Shown one piece after another: positions 58,360-64,000 of a stretch of DNA of 64,000 nt; the stretch's first letter is position 1; every line of letters begins with the position of its first letter. The stretch is taken from the NCBI GenBank assembly GCA_041879425.1, contig CP090854.1, positions 1 through 64,000 on the forward strand, read 5' to 3'. Under the pieces are notes generated by a model that was not told the DNA's origin, searched no databases, and saw nothing but the letters and a program-made list of their open reading frames with translations. Origin of the DNA: Vibrio pomeroyi. GTDB taxonomy: Bacteria; Pseudomonadota; Gammaproteobacteria; Enterobacterales; Vibrionaceae. The position numbers and the translations under genes were made by a program.

Positions 58360-58546
58360 TACTTTCTCCATTTATTGAAGGTTGTAGTCACAGTGAGAGC
58401 ACTGGATACCTACGTCCTATAGATTCTTAAATTGTCTAATTATTATATTGAGGGCAGATCGGTTGAACTCAATCTCCCTGTTTAAAATTTATTCGTCCAC
58501 ATCACAGTCTGTTGAAGATTCTTCAGTCTATGATGTGGATTCGAGA

Positions 58547-59386
58547 TTACTCGGGTACGATCCACTCTACTTTGAAATGACCGGTTGCCGGTGCAATTGC
58601 TTCCTTCAAGAATGGAAGAATCTCGTTCATTTGGCTTTCTAGCTTCCAAGGCGGGTTGATCACAATCATGCCTGATGCTGTCATGCCGCGCTCGTTGGTG
58701 TCTGGTGATACGCCAAGTTCGATTTGTAGAATCTTGTTGATGCCTAAGCCTTCAAGGCCTTCGATCATATCTTCGATGTCACAACGGTTTACTACCGGGT
58801 ACCAAATTGCGTAGATACCGGTGGCCCAGCGCTTATGGCTTTGAGCAATCGCAGTCACCACATCGCGGTACTCTCTTGCTAGCTCATAAGGCGGATCGAT
58901 AAGTACCAAGCCACGACGCTCTTTTGGTGGCAGACTGCCTTTTAAGCGTTGGAAACCATCTTCTTTGTAGATAGATACCTGACGATCGCGGTGGAACTCT
59001 TGCTCAAGCAGCGGGTGATCGGCTGGGTGAAGCTCGGTCAGTACCATGCGGTCTTGGTCGCGCAGGTGCGCACGTGCAACACGTGGTGAACCCGGGTAGT
59101 AGCGCAGCTTGTCGCCGTTATTTAGCGTTGAGATAGACTCAAGGTAGCTTTGAATGTCTTCAGGAAGGTCTTTTTGCTCCCAAACGCGTGCAATACCTTG
59201 CTTGTATTCACCGGTTTTTTCAGACCATTCATGCGTTAAGTCGTAACGACCTACACCAGAGTGAGTGTCATGATAAACAAAAGGCTTATCCTTCTGTTTC
59301 AAAGAATTAAGAATAAGGCTCTGTACGATATGCTTTACTACGTCGGCATGGTTACCTGCGTGGAAGCTGTGGCGATAACTTAACAA
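58547..59386 (-). CDS. rlmJ: 23S rRNA (adenine(2030)-N6)-methyltransferase RlmJ
   Basis: RlmJ methylates A2030 of 23S rRNA. I start it at TTG 59386, which yields the family N-terminus MLSYRHSFHAGNHADV and places GAGAG as a ribosome-binding site 6 bases upstream; the product then has 279 residues (E. coli 280). A GTG at 59404 would add six residues. The SAM-binding segment HDTHSGVGRYDL and the catalytic-type motif LIDPPYE are present. It is divergent from prlC. Confidence 0.93.
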   Translation of the reverse strand: MLSYRHSFHAGNHADVVKHIVQSLILNSLKQKDKPFVYHDTHSGVGRYDLTHEWSEKTGEYKQGIARVWEQKDLPEDIQSYLESISTLNNGDKLRYYPGSPRVARAHLRDQDRMVLTELHPADHPLLEQEFHRDRQVSIYKEDGFQRLKGSLPPKERRGLVLIDPPYELAREYRDVVTAIAQSHKRWATGIYAIWYPVVNRCDIEDMIEGLEGLGINKILQIELGVSPDTNERGMTASGMIVINPPWKLESQMNEILPFLKEAIAPATGHFKVEWIVPE

Positions 59387-59665
59387 ATTAAACTCTCGTA
59401 ACACTCTCGATTTAGAGTGTGGTTAGTGTAGGTGGGGTTAATCAGACCATTATAACCCTCAATGGACCATAAATTCTCGAACAATTCAGGAACAGTCGTT
59501 CGCAATATGTGGTTAGTTATTGGTTCTACTATTGAAATTTGCCTTATTGGGCACTATTTAATAACTATTCGCAGGTGATTTTTTAGGGCGAACCTGAGCC
59601 TGATGACTGTAAGACGACCTCATTACAAAAAAGACGAAAGTCTCTAAAGCCAAAGGAATGTTTAT

Positions 59666-61708
59666 ATGTCTAATCCGCTATTAACCTTCACGGACTTACC
59701 TCCGTTTTCACAAATCAAACCTGAGCACGTTAAGCCAGCGGTTGAGCAAGTGATTGAAGCGTGTCGCAACAAGATAGAACAAGTACTTGAAGGTAATACT
59801 TCACCAAGTTGGGACAACCTAGTTGCTCCGATTGAAGAAGTGGATGATCGTTTAGGCCGTATTTGGTCACCAGTAAGCCACATGAATTCTGTTGTGAACA
59901 GCGACGAACTGCGTGAAGCGTATGAGAGCTGCCTACCAGTATTGTCTGAGTACGGCACTTGGGTTGGTCAACACAAAGGCTTGTTTGAAGCGTACAAAGC
60001 GATCAAGGCGAGTGAAGCATTCTCGGCATTAAACCGAGCTCAACAAAAAACCATTACAGACGCACTGCGTGACTTTGAACTGTCAGGCATTGGCTTGCCA
60101 GCAGACGAACAGCACCGCTACGGCGAGATCAGCAAGCGCCAGTCTGAGCTAGGCTCTCAATTCTCGAACAACGTGCTTGATGCAACCATGGGTTGGAGCA
60201 AGCAGATCACAGACGTAACTGAACTGGCGGGTATGCCTGAATCGGCACTGGCGGCAGCTCAAGCGGCAGCCGAGTCTAAAGAGCAAGAAGGTTACCTACT
60301 GACTCTGGATATCCCATCATACCTACCTGTGATGACCTACTGTGATAACCAAGAGCTACGTAAAGAGCTTTATGAAGCGTACGTAACACGCGCTTCGGAC
60401 CGTGGACCAAATGCTGGTAAATGGGACAACACAGAGATCATCACCGAGCAACTTAAACTGCGTCACGAGATCGCTCGTATGTTGGGCTTTAGCACCTACA
60501 GCGAAAAATCACTGTCGACTAAAATGGCTGAAACGCCAGATCAGGTTCTTGGCTTCCTAAACGACCTAGCAGTAAAAGCAAAACCACAAGGTGAACGCGA
60601 AGTTGAAGAGCTGCGTCAGTTTGCTGAGAAAGAGTTTGGTGTTTCTCAGCTAAACCTGTGGGACATCGCTTACTACAGCGAAAAACAGAAGCAGAACCTA
60701 TTCGAGATCTCTGATGAAGAGCTTCGCCCATACTTCCCTGAATCGAATGTGGTTTCAGGCCTGTTTGAGGTACTAAACCGTGTGTTTGGTATGTCGGTAA
60801 CAGAGCGTGAAGGCGTCGACACATGGCATGAGTCAGTTCGTTTTTTTGATATCTTTGATGCGACAGGTGCACTGCGCGGTAGCTTCTACCTAGATTTATA
60901 CGCACGTGAGCACAAACGTGGTGGTGCTTGGATGGATGACTGTCGTGGTCGTCGTATTACCGAGTCTGGCGAGCTACAAACCCCCGTCGCTTACCTAACG
61001 TGTAATTTCAACAAGCCTGTTGGTGATAAGCCAGCACTGTTTACTCATGATGAAGTCGTGACTCTATTCCACGAATTTGGCCACGGTATCCACCATATGC
61101 TAACGCAAGTAGAAGCGGGCGCAGTTGCGGGTATCAATGGTGTACCTTGGGATGCGGTTGAGCTACCAAGTCAGTTCTTAGAAAACTGGTGCTGGGAGGA
61201 GGAAGCGCTGTCGTTTATCTCGGGTCACTTCGAAACGGGTGAAGCATTGCCAAAAGAGATGCTAGAGAAGATGCTGGCAGCGAAGAACTTCCAATCAGCG
61301 ATGTTTATCCTGCGCCAGCTAGAGCTTGGTTTGTTCGATTTTACTTTGCACACAGAGTACGACCCAGAAGTGGGGGCGCGCGTACTAGAAACGCTAGCGG
61401 ACGTGAAATCTAAGGTATCGGTACTGCCAAGCCTTGATTGGAATCGTTTCTCACACAGCTTTGGTCACATCTTTGCTGGTGGTTACAGTGCGGGTTACTA
61501 CAGCTACCTATGGGCTGAAGTGCTTTCAGCCGATGCGTTCTCAGCGTTTGAAGAAGAGGGTATATTCAACACTGAAACCGGTAATCGCTTCTTGAACAAC
61601 ATCCTTGAGATGGGTGGCAGTGAAGAGCCGATGGAGCTGTTCAAACGCTTCCGTGGTCGTGAGCCACAAATCGATGCGATGCTGCGTCATGCGGGTATTA
61701 GCGCTTAA
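59666..61708 (+). CDS. prlC: Oligopeptidase A
   Basis: PrlC is a cytoplasmic zinc metallopeptidase of family M3 that degrades signal peptides and short peptides. The 680-residue length matches E. coli (680). The active site FHEFGHGIHHML carries the HExxH-type zinc ligands (His and His) and the catalytic Glu. It starts at ATG 59666 after a leader of about 260 bases and is divergent from rlmJ. The leader holds no clear heat-shock promoter. Confidence 0.96.
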   Translation: MSNPLLTFTDLPPFSQIKPEHVKPAVEQVIEACRNKIEQVLEGNTSPSWDNLVAPIEEVDDRLGRIWSPVSHMNSVVNSDELREAYESCLPVLSEYGTWVGQHKGLFEAYKAIKASEAFSALNRAQQKTITDALRDFELSGIGLPADEQHRYGEISKRQSELGSQFSNNVLDATMGWSKQITDVTELAGMPESALAAAQAAAESKEQEGYLLTLDIPSYLPVMTYCDNQELRKELYEAYVTRASDRGPNAGKWDNTEIITEQLKLRHEIARMLGFSTYSEKSLSTKMAETPDQVLGFLNDLAVKAKPQGEREVEELRQFAEKEFGVSQLNLWDIAYYSEKQKQNLFEISDEELRPYFPESNVVSGLFEVLNRVFGMSVTEREGVDTWHESVRFFDIFDATGALRGSFYLDLYAREHKRGGAWMDDCRGRRITESGELQTPVAYLTCNFNKPVGDKPALFTHDEVVTLFHEFGHGIHHMLTQVEAGAVAGINGVPWDAVELPSQFLENWCWEEEALSFISGHFETGEALPKEMLEKMLAAKNFQSAMFILRQLELGLFDFTLHTEYDPEVGARVLETLADVKSKVSVLPSLDWNRFSHSFGHIFAGGYSAGYYSYLWAEVLSADAFSAFEEEGIFNTETGNRFLNNILEMGGSEEPMELFKRFRGREPQIDAMLRHAGISA

Positions 61709-61728
61709 TCTTCTGCTGGTCAGAATGT

Positions 61729-61756
61729 AAAAAAAGCCTCTTTATGAGGCTCTTTT
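61729..61756. terminator. Terminator between prlC and asnC
   Basis: AAAAAGCCTC/GAGGCTCTTTTT forms a stem with a TTTAT loop. It works for both converging transcripts. Confidence 0.88.
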
Positions 61757-61776
61757 TGTATCTATTTATCAAACGA

Positions 61777-62241
61777 TTATGGGTTCACATTACGGTTAAT
61801 GGGGTTCTGCAGTGAAATCAGCGTCTCGGTCGACTGCACCTCATCGATCGCCTGCAGTTTATCGATCAGGACGAACTGCAACTCTTCAATCGATTTACAC
61901 ATCAACTTAACGAAAATATTGTAGGCACCTGTGGTGTAGTAGGCTTCAACTACTTCATCTAAGGCATTCAGCTTGGCGATCGCCGAGTGATAATCTTTGG
62001 CAGCATTGAGATTGATACCAATAAAGCAACACACGTCGTAGCCCAGTTTTTTTGTGTTTACCACAACCTCGGTACGCTCAATAATGTCGGCCGATCTCAT
62101 TTTCTCGATACGGACGTGAATAGTCGCAGGGCTTACGTCAAACTGCTTTGCCATCTCGGCATAAGGCGTACGAGCATCTTCCATTAAGGTTTTCAGAATG
62201 GCACGGTCTAGGTCATCGAGACGAGCGGTGGTTGTGGACAT
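61777..62241 (-). CDS. asnC: Transcriptional regulator AsnC
   Basis: AsnC is an Lrp/AsnC-family regulator that activates asnA in response to asparagine. The 154-residue length and the segments LDRAILKTLMEDARTPYAEM, VSPATIHVRIEKM and GYDVCCFIGINLNAAKDYHSA (abbreviated YDVCCFIGINL) match E. coli AsnC (152). The helix-turn-helix covers about residues 22-45 and the RAM ligand-binding domain the rest. asnA is not in this window. It is divergent from the sensor gene at 62340. Confidence 0.95.
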   Translation of the reverse strand: MSTTTARLDDLDRAILKTLMEDARTPYAEMAKQFDVSPATIHVRIEKMRSADIIERTEVVVNTKKLGYDVCCFIGINLNAAKDYHSAIAKLNALDEVVEAYYTTGAYNIFVKLMCKSIEELQFVLIDKLQAIDEVQSTETLISLQNPINRNVNP

Positions 62242-62339
62242 GCTTAACCCTCAGATTTAATGAAAATATATTGGCTAGAGTACATATCATAGCCAAGGGT
62301 GATAATATTAGCAGCAACGATGATGTTAGGGTGAATTCA

Positions 62340-64000
62340 GTGCGATTTTGGGTGTTATTTATTGCGATGTGTTGGAGCGTATTTGCTTCGGCGCAGACAA
62401 AAGATGTATTGGTGATCCACTCCTACCATCAAGGTTTTTTCTGGACGGATGATTTTCATAAAGGATTATCAGATGAGCTCGATCGTGATGGGCTGTCTTA
62501 CCGTGTCGTTTATCTCGATAGTAAACGTACTCAAAACCCAGAATACCTAGAGCGTGTGTATCAGCTTTATCACACCAAGCTACAGCATGAAGAATTTGCA
62601 GCGATTGTCGTTAGTGACAACAACGCGCTCAATTTAATGAGGCGCCTTGCGCCCGACCTCAAGGGCACACCAGTCATCTTTGGTGGCATCAACAACTTCT
62701 CCCCTGAAATGATCCAAGGTTTGAACGCGACGGGCATCACCGAAGATATCGACTTAGTGGGCAATATCGAGCTGATCAAGCGTCTTCAATCGACCGTAAA
62801 GAAGATCTACATTGTTACCGATCACTCGGTCACGGGTGAGGCGATTCGCTCTCAAATCGATCTGTTCATCAAAACCCATCCGGACTTCTCTGACCTCGTT
62901 GAGCACTATGTGCCGGATTCTTACCAAGAACTAATGGAATTTTCTCAGCGTGCTGATCTAGGTAAGAGCTTGCTATTTTGGGCGTATTACCGCGATGCGC
63001 AAGGAAGAGTGAGCAGCGATGAAGATTGGCGACAGCTGAACATCAAAACCCAAATGCCACTGTATATGGTGCACGATTTGGGGCTTGGTTTTGGTGCGAT
63101 TGGTGGTGTAATTCAAAGTGGTGAGACGCAAGGTCGAGACACAGGACGCGTGCTATTGAATGTGTTGAATCACCCTGATGAGCCATTGCCGTTAGTGGTG
63201 GCTGGCGCACCGGAAATCAAACTCGATTATCAACAGATCTCTCGTTGGGATCTGGGTGCTGAAAATGAAGCCTCGGTGACATTCCTCAACAAGCCTAAGT
63301 CATTCTTAATGCGCTACCGCGACGAAATTCGCACCATTGGCTTAATGTTTTTAAGCATGTCGTGTGTTATCGCAGTGTTGGTGTATTACCTTAACCGTCT
63401 GAAGAAGAGCGAACGTGCCAGTCGCCAAAGCCAACGACTGCTTGAATCGATATTCGATCAGAGCCTGCAATTTATGGGCATCATCGATAAGGGCGGCGTA
63501 TTGTTGTCGAGTAACAGCAAGCTGCATGAGCTGCTTTACAATCAAGGCTATAAATTGGGAACGCCGCTTCAACAACATCAACACTGGGAAGATTCCGCAG
63601 GTGAGGTGTTGAGAGAATACTTCGCCGAAAAAGGAGAGCATCCTGCTCTGAGATTTGAGGCAGAGGTGTGGTGTCGTGACCGTGGTGCGATGGTATTAGA
63701 TATTTCATTGAAGCCGATGCCTGGCGCGGAAGAAGACGACATTCAGTTCCTCTTTGAAGCGCGCGATGTCACCTCGCGTAAGCTTGCGGAAAATAAGCTG
63801 TTCCAACGTGAAGCGAACCTGAAGCTCTATTACGACAAACAGCCTGTGATGATGATTACCCTCGATGGTAATAACCGCATTCAACAAGTGAACCAGTTTG
63901 CTGAAGAGTTATTGGGTTACCCACTAGACCAGCTATTAGGGCATCGCCCTAGAGAGTTCTATGTTGACGAGAATGCGATGATTCCTCGTCATATATTGCT
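62340..64000 (+). CDS. Membrane sensor protein with ABC-substrate-binding-like and PAS domains (truncated by window end)
   Basis: The reading frame is open from GTG 62340 to the window end, at least 553 residues. A GTG at 62331 is an alternative start. A signal peptide of about 18 residues ends VFASAQT. Residues of about 20-300 resemble the periplasmic ABC-substrate-binding family (VIHSYHQGFFWTDDF, VVSDNNALNLM, PVIFGGINNF). A membrane helix lies near 331-350, followed by two PAS-like domains from about 365 and 498 (contains IQQVNQFAEELLGYPLDQLLG). The output domain is outside the window; a GGDEF or histidine kinase is likely. Confidence 0.8.
   Translation, partial: MRFWVLFIAMCWSVFASAQTKDVLVIHSYHQGFFWTDDFHKGLSDELDRDGLSYRVVYLDSKRTQNPEYLERVYQLYHTKLQHEEFAAIVVSDNNALNLMRRLAPDLKGTPVIFGGINNFSPEMIQGLNATGITEDIDLVGNIELIKRLQSTVKKIYIVTDHSVTGEAIRSQIDLFIKTHPDFSDLVEHYVPDSYQELMEFSQRADLGKSLLFWAYYRDAQGRVSSDEDWRQLNIKTQMPLYMVHDLGLGFGAIGGVIQSGETQGRDTGRVLLNVLNHPDEPLPLVVAGAPEIKLDYQQISRWDLGAENEASVTFLNKPKSFLMRYRDEIRTIGLMFLSMSCVIAVLVYYLNRLKKSERASRQSQRLLESIFDQSLQFMGIIDKGGVLLSSNSKLHELLYNQGYKLGTPLQQHQHWEDSAGEVLREYFAEKGEHPALRFEAEVWCRDRGAMVLDISLKPMPGAEEDDIQFLFEARDVTSRKLAENKLFQREANLKLYYDKQPVMMITLDGNNRIQQVNQFAEELLGYPLDQLLGHRPREFYVDENAMIPRHIL

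Overview
The window reads as the dnaA-proximal part of a Vibrio chromosome 1, most likely from the Splendidus clade. The evidence is the dnaA-dnaN-recF-gyrB order, Vibrio-like protein sequences throughout, an rrn operon carrying tRNA-Glu/Lys/Val, the ilvY/ilvC - ubiK - vexRAB neighbourhood, and an NqrB-type sodium pump paralog. It begins at the GTG start of dnaA and ends inside a membrane sensor gene. I saw no insertion sequence, prophage, integron or CRISPR array. The base composition and codon use look chromosomal throughout.

Layout. 1-6200: replication genes dnaA, dnaN, recF, gyrB. 6400-7140: a small heat-shock gene with a sigma32-type promoter, a leader of about 260 nt and a ROSE-like RNA thermometer. 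7246-14053 (minus strand): avtA, a lipoprotein alpha-amylase, glyS and glyQ. 14270-17202: a yybP-ykoY manganese riboswitch and its UPF0016 exporter, two small membrane proteins, tusA and a LysR regulator. 17289-21960: acuI-like reductase, then fadBA with a FadR-type operator. 22101-24754: yigZ, trkH and hemG in the E. coli order but without pepQ. 24800-30884: a complete rRNA operon with promoters P1 and P2, 16S, tRNA-Glu/Lys/Val, 23S, 5S and tRNA-Ser.

30964-41863: ilvY divergent from ilvC, ubiK, the VexRAB-type RND efflux operon with an 18-bp palindromic operator, rep helicase and a cytochrome c5. 42012-42619: a tRNA operon Arg-His-Pro-His-Pro with a duplicated His-Pro unit. 43440-48912: a peptide-type ABC transporter (fused double ATPase, binding protein, two permeases) behind a 780-bp AT-rich non-coding stretch. 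49091-51850: a SPOR-domain secreted protein, a stand-alone NqrB paralog and a small protein.

51992-56820 (minus strand) holds the most interesting locus: a transmembrane Ser/Thr kinase, an ECF43-type sigma factor and a 931-residue lipoprotein. The sigma factor lacks the acidic residues usual in region 2.2 and carries Thr63/Thr64 there, which matches the kinase-activated EcfP/PknT system of V. parahaemolyticus. The kinase has non-canonical HTD and DFN motifs. The lipoprotein has internal repeats and is a candidate output of the switch. The window closes with gor, rlmJ, prlC, asnC and a truncated sensor gene with a periplasmic ABC-substrate-binding-like domain.
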